This document shows positions 35,708 to 48,430 of a stretch of DNA of 64,000 nt, in pieces (position 1 is the stretch's first letter; every line of letters starts with the position of its first letter). This stretch comes from Ectocarpus siliculosus (Eukaryota; Sar; Phaeophyceae; Ectocarpales; Ectocarpaceae). Both the position numbers and the translations under genes were made by a program. The stretch is from assembly GCA_000310025.1 (NCBI GenBank), contig FN649745.1, positions 942,558 through 1,006,557 of the forward strand. Direction: 5' to 3'. The notes below the pieces were generated by a model, which saw only the letters and a program-made list of their open reading frames with translations, had not been told where the DNA came from and searched no databases.

Positions 35708-36804
35708 GAGAAGAATGACGAACAGGAAGTAACAAAGCGCTACCATATACTCATGCTGTTGGCATGCCGTAGACTATGCGGAGGGTGTGCACGTAGGACA
35801 CAGGAACAGCAGGTGACATGAGAGGAGATAGCGGTGTGGGAGCGACAGAATAATCGTGACCCACTAAGCAAGAGTCGGGAAGATTTTTTCTCCAAGAGCT
35901 CTGGTTCTACCGTCTCATTCCCGCCTGGGAAACGGACGGAGGCTGCAGCGGCGTCCAGCGACACACTTACGTGGGTAACCGCCAACCGCCCAGGCAAAGA
36001 TGGTGCTGCAGCACACCATGTAGCAGTAGCTTTCGCCTCGGTCATTTACTCTCTTATACCTAGAGACTCCCAACCACCATCACCTTTCTTGAAGTACTGA
36101 CACACTCGTGGCGACCTGTTGACTATCTTTTGCCAACAGGTATTGGCAGGCGACGAGGGAGAGCATCAGCGCTGCTGTGTGCAGCTGTACACATGACATG
36201 ATCGCTGCTGTGCTCGTGTGCTGGTCGTCAAGTGCAACGACTAAGATTGCCCATCAAAACGCGGGGAACAGGACCGTATTCCCTCTACCTACAGAGCTAT
36301 AATAATGCAGTGAATTGTGGGTACACGAACAGACACATGCCATGCATGAGAGCGTGAGAGACAGGAGCGGTGAGAGAGAGAGGAGAGGTACGAGCGGCCT
36401 CACTGCGACTGCTGTGTTAGGTAGCAACTGATTCAGCAAACAAAGCCATTCAAGCGCGCCCTGTGTCTAGTGCTGCTTGCTGTACGCACCCGTACAACAC
36501 AGCACACGAGAAAACGCTAGCGAAGGGACACAATGGGACCACTTCTGTTTTTTCGATCCATCTGGTTCTACTGCGACTCACCTTCCTCTTGTCGGCGTGC
36601 TGCTTGTTTATGTGTTGTGCGGTCCTGCCGAGAGCAACCCGGGGGCACCGCAGAGACAATGATGACCTTCATGTTACCTTTGTGCGTACAATGTGCGAGT
36701 CCCCTGGTTTGACATCAGTTCTGCGCCACCCAGCAGCACCACATAGCAGCGCAGGAGCGGCAGCACCAGCAGCACCAGCAGCGAGAGGGGGCCGACGTAT
36801 CGCC
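35619..36804. other. Divergent intergenic region with a (GA)n tract
   Basis: This is a shared upstream region of the aldo-keto reductase gene (-) and the ABCF gene (+). A GA/TC microsatellite occupies 35631-35704, just 13 bases before the aldo-keto reductase start, so it is probably in its 5' UTR. The frame upstream of the ABCF start is open back to 36463 but has unlike composition. No other exon is supported. Confidence 0.55.
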
Positions 36805-39754
36805 ATGCCGCCGAAGCGAGGGAAGAAAGGGAAGCGCAGGGGAGACTCTTCCTCCGACGACGATGCAGTAGCAGCAGCGGTGACGGCATCTCTCAAGAAG
36901 GCTGCTCTAGTCGACGACGACGCCCCGGAGGAGGGTGCGGCAGCAGCAGCGGCAGGCAAGGGCCGGCAGCAAGTCAAGGGCGGCAAGGCCAAGGGCAAGA
37001 AGAAGGGGAAAGGGGGAAGAAATAACAACGATTCCGACAGCGACGACGGCGACGCGCTGGACCCCTTGGCCCATCTTCGCGGCGGAAAAGGGAGGCGGGG
37101 CGGTGGTGGTGGTGGCGACTCGGACGAGGAGGACCGCCGCAAGAAGCCGCTTACCAAGAAGGAGAAGCGCAGGCTGGAGGAGGAGCAACGTCGCCGAGAG
37201 AAAGAGGTGTGTGTTGTGTGCGTGTGTGATGCTGCACTGGTGCACCGGCGGCAACAGGCTTTGTTGCACACATTTTTTGAATGGGAGCAGTTACGACTGC
37301 TGTGTAGCATGTACGATGTTGAAATCATGCATGTATACATGTTGTCTCCAGGTCGCGTTTGAGATACTCGAGTGCTTGATCTCATCAGCGTGGCCCTGTA
37401 CAGTAGTGTCCGCGTCTGGTGCCTGCCTCGCACAATGTTTTCTCTGTAGTAGTGCACACTGGCTTTCAATGCATAAATTGGCACCATCCATTAACGGTAA
37501 GTATTTACAGTCTAGATCCCATTGATTGGTTCCATCCCTTTTCGCGCCCCTTCCGCGGACCGGTTCCAGTGAGTGATTGCTCTACAAGCAGCTGCTGAAG
37601 TCGAGCTGCATTACATTGTAGATATTTGCACGTCGTCACAGAGCAGTAGACGAGGGCGCAGACTGGACACTATGCATGTTGACTACGCTGGAGAACTCCG
37701 GCGACCGTCTGCGTGCGTTTGCTACGTAGTTCTCGCCAAAGGTTGCTCGCAGCTAGTACTGCTGTACATCGTCGAGATTCGAACTATGAGCAGTTGATGT
37801 GATTCACTCCAACCTGTTGGGCTCGATGTCGGTTACCCTCAGGTGGTTCACTACCCAAACGTCGTCCCCGTGCGGGCTGGACGACTTTGTCCAGCCCAAG
37901 GAACCTCATCGTTCATGGAAACATGGTCTTGCAGCGGCCTTAACCCCCCCCACGTGATGCCGGATACGATGCAGATGCTGATACTTGTGTTCTCGCTATA
38001 GCCTCGTTTCCTTGAAATGCACTTCTTGCTTCCCTTACGGTTAGCATTCTTCACCATGGGCAATATCGTCGTTGTCGGTGCCCTAGCGTATCGCATTGTA
38101 CGATCTAATTCCCTTGTTCCATCTGATTTTATGCTCTGGCCAAACCCGCACTCGTTTAGACTGACTGCTGTTCACGGCCGGTGGAAGGATTTACCGATGT
38201 ATCCAAATGGAAATATCTGAACGCTATCAGCAGGTATGCGTACCTAGATGCAAGCCGTTTTGTGTTCTTCCCGTGTCACCGCTACAGCAGTAATGCCTCC
38301 TCGTACATCATACCTGGCCAACATTATCGACGATCGTCGACAACTATTTTCATCTCCTTTATGCGGTTGGTTTGGCCCTCTCGCCCTCCACGCACTCACA
38401 CCAGGCGGCCGGCGGAGACTCCCAGGATGACGAAGATAAGGCCGAGGGCAACGCTAAGGGCCAAGACGCGGACGCCATGGCCCCGAAAGACGGCGACGGT
38501 GGTGAGGGGGCAGGAGAAGACGCGGAGGAGGGTAAGAAGAAGAAGCCGCTGACCAAGAAAGAGCAGCGCAGGCTGGACGAGCAGGCGCGGCTGCAGAGGG
38601 AGCAGCAAGAGGTACGTCTGGCTGTAAGTGGTGTACATAGAGCCTTGGCTGGAGAGTTGTGCAGATGAGTTTTCGGGGATGACGTGTAGGAAACACACCA
38701 GGTGTCGTTGGGTGTGACATTTGTTGAGTGCATGTTTGGTCAACAGCTGTCCTTGGTGAGAGTTGATTACTTGCTCTCCGCAAGTCATGTCAACCAATCC
38801 TGCCTGTGTTGTCTCCATCGCGCGTGCGACTCGTCCATCTGCGATGCGATCCAGGAAGAACGAATCGCCGCCGCTGACGCCGCGGCTGCTGCAGCCGAAG
38901 CGGAGCGTGCTGCCGGCGAAGGCGATGCCGTCGGTGATGCCACGGAACCTGCCGCGGGGCAATCCAAGAAGGGCAAGAAAGGAAAGAAGAAGGTGAGTGA
39001 TTGTTTGTTTAATCGTCATGTTTTTTCTTATGGGCGTGTGGCACAGTGTGTTTCCTCCCACCGGGCTGTGGGTAGTCCCTCTCCCCACCTTCTGAGTTTT
39101 TTGTCCACGGTAAGGAGAGCTGTAGGAGTTGCAAGAGAGGCGTTGGCCTTGGAACACCCGAGAGACTTCGGGACGGACGTTCGTTTTCACTCGGTGACAG
39201 CCGTCCCCCCGACCCGCCCATCGTTAGAACAACCAACCCTTGGTGTTTCTGTGACGAAGGAACCACGTGTCAACTTCAATCTAGGCGTCTAAGTTACACC
39301 AAGGACAATGGCAAGTGAGTCTATGCATATCTCGCCTGAGCACCCCGTCGCCCACTGACTTTAAAAAACGGCTGAACGAACAACCCTCGCGTCCACAACG
39401 GGCCTCTCGTCAGGGGAAGAAAGGCCGAGGGAACGACGGTAGCAATAGCGACGCCGCGGGAGAGGGGGACGAGGACGCTCTTAGCCGCGGCATGGAGTCC
39501 CTGTCCATCGGCGGCAACCCCGCCGCTGCTCCGGCCAAGCTTTCCAAGAAAGAGCGCAAAATAGCGGAGGCCGCTGCGTTAGCCGCTGCCGAAGCAGCGG
39601 CAGCGGAGGAAGAGGCGGACAGCAGTGATGATGATGATGATGATGCAGCAGAGGAGGCAGCAGCAGCAGCAGCAGCTGCTGCGAAGAAAGAAGCGAAGTT
39701 GGAGAAGGAAAGAAAGGCAGCCGCTAAGGCTGAAGCCGCCGCCGCCGCCGCCGC

Positions 39755-39787
<33 letters not shown>

Positions 39788-42700
39788 CTGTGACAGCGAC
39801 GACGAGGAGGACGACGGTCAGAAGAGGCGCATGTCTAAGAAGGAGCGGAAGAAGGCCAAGCTGCAGGTACATGGAAGGCCCAAAGGGGTGCGCCATTTTG
39901 ATATTTGCCGTCTACGAACGTCTGATTACATGCGAGGTGGAGAGCAGGGTACCAAGCCCCTCCCTTGGAAATATGCTGATATCGACACCCACACCAGAGC
40001 GGTCTCTCGTCATCTCATCGACTCCCATTATCCCTTCCATTCCCGCGGTGTATTCTGTGTGAAACCATCGGAGAGTGCGTCTCGTTCAACATGCAATGAC
40101 TGTTCTTTCCGTTTCTTCCTTTGGTGCTGCCGCCTCATATGTATGTGTGCACACCGGAAATTATTGTCGGTTTCGACAAAAAGAAAAAACACGGAAGTTG
40201 AAGTCTCATACGGTCAAACCCACCCCTCCCTTACAACAGGCGGGCAAGAAGAAGGGGAAGGCACCGGCGGCGGAAGAGGTGGTGGTAGAGGAACCACCGC
40301 CGCCGCCGCCCGCTGCCAAGGCCGACAGTGACGAGAAGAGAAGTCCGTCCCCTCCTCTTCCACCCGCCGCCGCCGGCGTGCAGGCTTCGTCGATGGTCGT
40401 ACAAGAAGAAGCTGCTGCTGCTGCTGCTGCCCCTGTCGCCACCGCCGCCGCCGAGGCAACGGCGGAGGCGGAAGCTGCCGCAGCACCCGCCGTCGTCACC
40501 AAGCCGAAGAAGAAGGAGAAGAAGTCCAAGCTCATGAAGAAGCTGGAGGAGGCCGCCCGCCTCAAGGCGGAGGCGGAAGCTTGCCGCCGGCGTTACTGCA
40601 GGCGGCGGCGATGACGCGGCCGCTGCGCGGCAAGCGGCGGAGGATAAAGCCGAGGAGAAGAGGCGGAAGGAGGAGAAGAAGGCCCGCAAAGCTAAGAAGG
40701 AGGCCCCCAAGGAAAAAGGATTCCAAGGTGCGGTTTAAATTTTGGGGGCCCCGTGTGAGGGGGCGGGGGGGGGGGGGGGGAGTACGCCACATTTTGCTTC
40801 GTACACGTCTCGGCCTGTCTGCTTGGTTGGTCGGCTGCACTTCTCCACCAAACCAGCCGAGTCAGCTGGCTTGGTGTGGGGGTGGTGCCCTTTGGCTCCT
40901 TCATGGCGCTTTCGCTTTTTGCCTGATCTCCCGTCTACCAGGGTTGGCTTCGAGGGATGTGGTTGGTCGGTGTGCCATGTCTCATGAAAAATAGGAGTTT
41001 TTGTCATTGCTTGTACTACGCACAGTAGCGGTGGGGGTATGGTAGGAGAGAGAGAGACGGCATTGTTCGGAATACTTTGTTCTCTCGCTTATACTACGGA
41101 CAGTAGCGGTGGGGTTATGGTCGGAGAGAGGCAGGGAGAGCACAGGGATGATTACACCGAAACATCCCGGAGTTCCATCTTGGCCCAGTTCCTGGGCCAC
41201 GGGACGATGCCGGGCAAACATGTCATAGTTACACTGACCTGTGCTCCTCTCTGTCGACCACGTGGCTTTTTTGGTTTCTTCTCGCCCCTTGTTGCGTGTT
41301 TCATTGTTCTTTTCGTTTTCCCCTTCATAGCATCTCTATTTTTTTTTCTGAATATCCCGTCTCTTGGCCGTTTGCTCTTGTGCGGTCCACCTGGCTGGAC
41401 GATTATCCCTGCCCACGTATGCACCAGGGAATGACAGCGCTATTTGTCATTCGGATAGAGTCGCATTCACACCTTTCGGCGTCGGTTAGCGTTGTCGATC
41501 AACACGCACACGAGACTGCTGCTGTTTTCATCATTACGATCTTTCTGCGAACAGCAGTAGTGCGCGGAGAAGATGATACCTAATACAAGTAGCTGTGTTT
41601 TTGTCTTGGTCTGCAAGCCCCTGTCGGATCATCTATTTTTCCCTCCTGTGAACATGAATATTTATGGTTGTCCCCCCGGATGGTGCTGCACGGCCTGTGT
41701 TGTGTGCACAGGTGAAGAGCATCCTCGAGGACCTGGACGACGGGGCGTATTACGGAAGCGACCACGAGGAGCAGGCTAGTAGGGCTGCCAAGGGCGGGGC
41801 GAAGGCGAAGGAGACGGTCGAGCAGGAGCTCGCTCGCTTGGTGAGAGACTGGGGAGAGAGACAGGGAGAGGGATATATATATATATATAGAGCGAGAGAG
41901 ACTGAGAGAAAAGGCGCGGGGCGGAGAGGGAGAATGGCAGAGAGAGAAAAGAGAGTCCGGTCGCGTTTTGCTTCTGTTTGTACTACTTTGAATGATTAGC
42001 CCCCACGCAGGTTCTCTGTTCAGATCCCGAGAGGGCTCGCAGGAGAGAGACCAGGGGGGGGTGTCGGGGCGACAGGCTCTTGTAGTCGGTATGACAGGCT
42101 GGCGCGGGTCGTCGTCGTGTGGGGTGGAGGGGGGACGGCGGACTAGAGATCTTCAGCCTCTTGGTTGATCGCGAGAGAGAGAGAACAGAGGAAGATATCA
42201 CACTGCCGAACCACAGGAAGGGACGGATAGAGAATAGTGCAGACGAGAATATTGGCGATGACACCTCTTGTTGTTTCTAACGAGTTCAGGATGGCCTACA
42301 GAGGCAGGTTATTTTATACGGTAATAAATCACACACGCGTACATGTATTTAGCTACTCTGCTATGAGCTACCACGGGATCTGACTGTCAGCTACACCAAA
42401 GCATTCCGCTGCATACGGGTGCCGTTTCTTCTCTCCTATCTCTGATCGACGCTCTTTCCCCGTTCCCCCTTCTCGCACTTTAATATGTCTTCGTTGTCGT
42501 CGTATTTGCAGGTGGCTGCGGCAGAGGCGGGAGGCAAGACCGCCACCGCGCGCCAGCGCAAGAAGATTCTTCAAGACATCGAGGTACGAGGGACTCTCAT
42601 GTTTTTTCGAAGCCCTTTCCTGTTGAATTATTGTCCTTTGATGCACGTACGTAACTTTTTTGTGTCATCCTCCTCCTCCCCTGTAACACGTGCACTTGAG

Positions 42701-43340
42701 TTGTGTCGCTCTACCCGTGGTGCAACCTACAAATCGTTGGCAACCCTCCCTTTTTTTTCGCATACCCATATGTGCGCATGGCTATTCTGTGCTCCTGCTG
42801 CTGCTGCATGCATCTGAGGGTGCTATTTAACAAGAAGATAGGGACAAATAAAGCTGGCGTATCCCCTGCCCCACCCCCCCCCTACCTCCCCATAGTTGGG
42901 GTATCTCTGCATCCCTTTCTCTTTGCGCTGAATGCCTCTCTCGAATAAAACCCATCAATTGCAACTTTTCCTTTTCTTTTTTTTGTCAACCCGTGTCATT
43001 TTCGTCCACACCGGTGTCCCTGATCAACTGAGTCGAGCGCGGGCGGAGGGGCGGCCACCGCTGCCGGCTTTTTTTGTCCATCTCGTGTGTGAATCAACGC
43101 CTTCCTTGCGTCACAACGTAATAAAAAATAGGCTCGTCGGCGAGCTGCGAAGGAGGAGGAGATGGAGGAGGCTGCCCACCGTGACGGGGCTCAGTTCGGG
43201 TGCTCGCAGACGGCGGTGACCGCCGGAGATCAGCAATGGGCCAACTCGCTGGACGTGACGATCGAAGCCTTCAGCATCTCGGCTCACGACAAGACCCTGT
43301 TCAAGGACTCTCCCCTCCAGGTAAAGGGGGACATGTATTG

Positions 43341-43408
<68 letters not shown>

Positions 43409-46400
43409 TGTGTCTCTCTGTCTCTCTCTCTTTCTCTATCTCCCCGTCTCTCGTATATGTTGTCGATGGTGTTGTTGTTGTTGGTGTCAAAGGTGGCGTT
43501 ATTCTCGCCACAGCCGTCGGCGTCGCTGTTGCTTGTCGTTCGTGTGCACTCGTTGCAGCACGAGAAACCCGCACGAGGAACCACCGCTCTCTCAAGGTTT
43601 TCCTATGGACGTACGGTCTACCGTAGTGATTTGCATGGACCAGGGCTTCATTCGCTCAGCCTACGAGTGCACACCTGTGCTCAATTTCTAGAAGGCTGTA
43701 CCCCGATGTTTTGTGCAACAAATTTCGACTCAAAAGATCAGTACGGTCCGTAAGTTTATTTTTCGCTACGAGGGGTGAGCTAACATGTTTTCCAATTCCT
43801 GGGTCCTCAAAGACATACCGTATACGACACCAGATAACGCACCCCCTGGACTGATTTTCAAAGCTCGATTTCTCAACAGCAGGAAGAGTCAGCGCCGACG
43901 TCTGGTCGAGAGCTTTCCGAAAATGTATCGTTCCGTGTACGCATCCTCTTCGTCGTGGAAAAATCGAGCGTTGAAATCCGGTCCAGGGTGTGTGATATCT
44001 TGCGTCGTATACGATGAGCAGAACGGATTTTTTTTTCGTCTTGCTTTCCGAAACCACATCTTGTCTCCGACTTCCGGACCCTCCGCGCATACCTCAGCAA
44101 GAACACTTCCAATGGTGCTGGGTTTGCAGCAGTAGAAAAGCGACAATGCCTGCATTTGTTCGAACAACCAAGGTTCTCACCCACTGCTGTCATTACTGTG
44201 TCTACTCGCGGGCGTGTTTGTCCGCGTTGTTGCTGGTGCCTCCTTCAGATCGTGCACGGACGCAAGTACGGCCTGGTCGGCCCCAACGGGGCGGGGAAGT
44301 CCACCCTCCTCAAGATGATGGCCTCGGGAGAGCTCAAGATTCCCCCGAGGTATGCATGCATGCATGCATGCGTAGCACGTGGGTTTTGCACCGCCGACCG
44401 GTGTCACGGATCCCCGTGAAGAGGCGAAACACCGACCTAAAAGACCTGGAAATATATTATTCTAAAGGACCCGGAATAAATAATGGAAGGGACCTGGCTG
44501 GAAGCAGAGTGTTGGGACCAAGCGCTCTCGCTCTGTTTTGACCGTTTCAGGAAGAAATAACGCCGTGTGGTGTAGATGTTTCAGGTCCACAAAAAAAAAC
44601 GGGAGTGAACTTGCGATCCGCCAGCAGAGCCACTGACGGCTTTTTTGTTTTGCGTGACCAATCTCTCTGGCGCGGAGGACACGCGCGAATCGCTTCAATG
44701 TGATTTTGTAGCTGACTAAATGGTACCACATTCTCTGTGGGGAGGCTTGATACAAACGTAATCCCCGTCCCGATTTTTTTCTTTTGTTCTTGACAAAACC
44801 GGCAGTTTTTTTTACAAGCTTGTGTTGTTGCCTCTCGTTTTTGCTTTTTGTCCTCCGTTGGTCAGGATCGACTGCCTGTACGTGGAGCAGGAGGTGGTGG
44901 CCGACGACACCCCGGCGGTAATCGCCGTCATGAAGGCCGACAAGGCCAGGCAAGAAGAAAAAACAATTACAAGTATATAAGATTTGCTCAAGGAGGTTCT
45001 GTAGCCTGAGCGTGTGCCGTCTTGGGCCCGCAGCTTGGGGTACTTCTGCTGCTGCTGCTGCTGCTGCTTCTGCTGTTTTGTTTTTTTTCTATTGTCACAC
45101 CGCACTAGTCGGTAAGAGAAGTTGTGACATCACAGCACGCATACGCGTTAACACACATCAAAGCGTTGGGGATGTGTACTATAATAGACTCCGGAAGGTT
45201 GATTGCCCCGTGTCTCGAGCCATCGGCACCATCTACACATACCGGCAAGCTACTCCGCCCGTGGACCCCCCCACCACGCTTGTTCGTGATGGCGGATGTG
45301 GTAGACTAGTAGCGAACCCTTGATGGACGACAGCTTACTCTCCCACCCCCCACCATTTTGTGCATAAATCGCGATTGACATGGATCGATCGGTCGGAGGG
45401 AACTACCTGCACTGCCCAAATCAGCATCCAAGAACACGTGTGCCTTGCTTCGCACAGGCCCAGCTTTTCGATTCTGCCTGCGTAAAGAAATAAGCAATCG
45501 ATCCCGATGCGTATGCACATGTTCTGGGACTTGAAAGGTGGAACCTGATGGAGGAAGAGAGGAAAGTGAACCGCTTGCTGAGAGACGATCCAGAGAACGA
45601 CAAACTGAACGATCGGCTGCAACAGGTACATACTTGTACCTCTTTTTGTTTTTATTGTGTTGCTTTTATCGCCACACGGCGGTGTACATTGGTCGATGTG
45701 CATGGCAGCCCCCCCACCCAAACACACTTGACACCCCTCTACCCAGCAAGAGAATGCCGAAATTCACTGCTGTTGTTTCTACGCCGTGCTACGCCTAGTC
45801 GTGTGTGTTTGGGACAATTTGGTGCCTCTACGAATAGTATTCCGAGGGTGTCAGTACTGTTTGTTAGTGTTTTGTGTTTGTCGTTTAACTCGTTGGTCGT
45901 TACCTTGATGATGTTCTCCCAGTGAGTGAATCGAGGACCTATGACACACACTACCACAACTTTTTGTGGTCACCTCGTCGGCCGGTGTTGTTGTCGCGTC
46001 ATGCTATCGCGGCGTCGCGTTCCAGCATTCTTGTTGACGTCGCTGCTACTGCTGTTGTTTCCTGGTGTTTTTCTTGTTGTTCCTATTCAATTGTGGCGCT
46101 GTAGCCTTCTTGGGGGCACATGTCGTTAGCTTCCCTCCTGTCACGACGAAAGGAAGGCGTCCGCGTCACTACCGTATATGACTCAAGATAACACACCCCC
46201 TGGACCAATTTTCAACGCTCGATTACGCCACGACGAAGAACATTCATAAACGAAACGATACTTTTCCGGAAAGCTCTCGACAAGGCGGCTTCAACGACGC
46301 CGTTTTCGGCGCTGTTGACCCTCTCTGCTGTCGAGAAATCGAGCTTTGAAAATCGGTCCAGGGGGTGTGTTATCTTCTGTCGTATTCGGTTGTCAATAGG

Positions 46401-48381
46401 ACCAGAACGGAAGCTGGAAGGTATTCTACCGAGCAGATGTCGGGACCTTATTTTTTTGAAACGACAACAAAGCAGGAACAACAGCAACAATAACAACAAC
46501 AGCATGAACAAAAGCAACAACAACAACCACAACAATGACGTCGCCCAGGTGCACGAGGAGCTGCACTCGTCCGGCGGCGACGGGGCCGAAGCCCAAGCCA
46601 GAAGGATCCTCTTCGGTCTCGGATTCGACGACATCATGCAGGTACAGCAGCAGCTTGGTTGGGTAGGGGGGGCTTGCTTCCCGTCAGAGCCGCGAAAAAA
46701 ATGTTGGCTCAAGACCTTGGTTGTCAACGAGAGAAGAGGGCACGTTGGCCCACGGACGGCAGAAAGCAGGAGGGGGATCGATCTCCCTTCTACAAATACA
46801 TTTCCAACATGATGCACGAAATATCCGCAGATCCATCCGTGGTGTAGTGCTGAGTACACGTAGCATAGGGGTGTGTGGGCGTGACCAGCAAACAGACCCG
46901 CAACGTCGTTGCTACAAGGCAGCACACTCCGCGCAGGCGAGGTAGGCACACAAGTGAGACCGATGTGGTGTGTATAATGCCGCTATGTCGGGTTGAGATT
47001 GTGGCACGAGATCTATGTCGGGTTGAGATTGTGGCACGAGATTTTGATAACACTTATGTATATATCGGCAGTTCCACTGCTAGAGTTGCCACTGCTCTAT
47101 CGGGCTGCTTACTGTACACCAAACGACGACAGCAATATTGCAGCAGCAGCAGCAGCAGCAGCAGTAACAGCAACGCTTGGTTTGTTTGTGCGGCCGTCCG
47201 ACAGGTGAAGGCCACGAAGCACTTCTCGGGAGGGTGGAGGATGCGCATCTCCCTCGCGCGAGCCCTCTTTATGGAGCCGACCCTGCTCATGCTCGACGAG
47301 CCTACGAACCACCTCGATCTCAACGCCGTCATCTGGCTGGACGACTACCTGCAGAAGTGGAAGAAGACATTGCTTGTGGTGAGTTTTTTTTATATATATA
47401 TATATTTCGTAGTCACAACAAAAATTCTTATTGGAAAAGAGCCCGGGATAGATTCGCAATGGTTTGTATGATGACCATATTGTACGCACTTCTACGGTTG
47501 CGTTTAATTCTTATGTGTCTCACAACCAATATTCGTTGAATAGCGTTTTCTCTTGTCTGATTGTTTGATTTTCACTTCTAAACTCTTCGCTTGCTTTCAG
47601 GTGTTCAGGTGTCGTTTAATTCTTATGTGTCTCACAACCAATATTCGTTGAATAGCGTTTTCTCTTGTCTGATTGTTTGATTTTCACTTCTAAACTCTTC
47701 GCTTTCAGGTGTCTCACGACCAAGCCTTCTTGGAGAGCGTCTTCGTGGCTAGAGTATTCTTTTGTCTTCCTGTGTTTCTTTTCCCTTCAACTCTCTGCTT
47801 TCAGGACTTGTTGAACAGCGTTTCTCTTCTCTGGTTGTTTGATGTTTTCTTTCATTTCTTTGCTTTCCGGTGTCTCACAACCAAGACTTGTTGAAGAGCG
47901 CTTTCTTTCGTTTTCGATTTTTTTTTTCAAAAACACAACGAATTCATTTCTGGTACACACCAGAGTCCGGGATAGATGAACAATGATTAATTGTATTGTA
48001 TGATGACCAACTTGTATTTCTACGGTTTACGTTAGGTGTCTCACGACCAAGACGTCTCGAAGAGATTTTTTATTTCCTTTTTTTCTTTTTCAAAACACAA
48101 GTTTCATATCTTCCCACAGATAAAGAGCCCATAGATTGGCAATGAATCCAACGTGTTGTATGATGACCAACTTGTATTTCTACTGTTACATTTTTCAGGT
48201 GTCTCACGACCAAGACTTCTTGAATAGCGTCTGCGAGGAGATCCTCCACCTGGACCACCAGAGGGTCAACCAGTACAAGGGAAACTACGACCAGTTCAAG
48301 GAGATGGAGGCGCAAAAGCGGCGGCAGCAGGTGCGCTCGAGTGAACGGGATGGAACGAGTGCCCTCGGTCTCTGTCTCCTG

Positions 48382-48430
<49 letters not shown>

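Noticed and set aside
36463-36804. Upstream extension of the ABCF frame to 36463
   Set aside because: The composition is Cys-rich and hydrophobic, unlike ABCF leaders; the ATG at 36805 starts the typical Lys-rich region.
39579-40710. Long minus-strand Ser/Ala/Leu-rich frames opposite ABCF exons 4 and 5
   Set aside because: They are antisense shadows of Ala/Lys/Glu-rich GC-biased exons.
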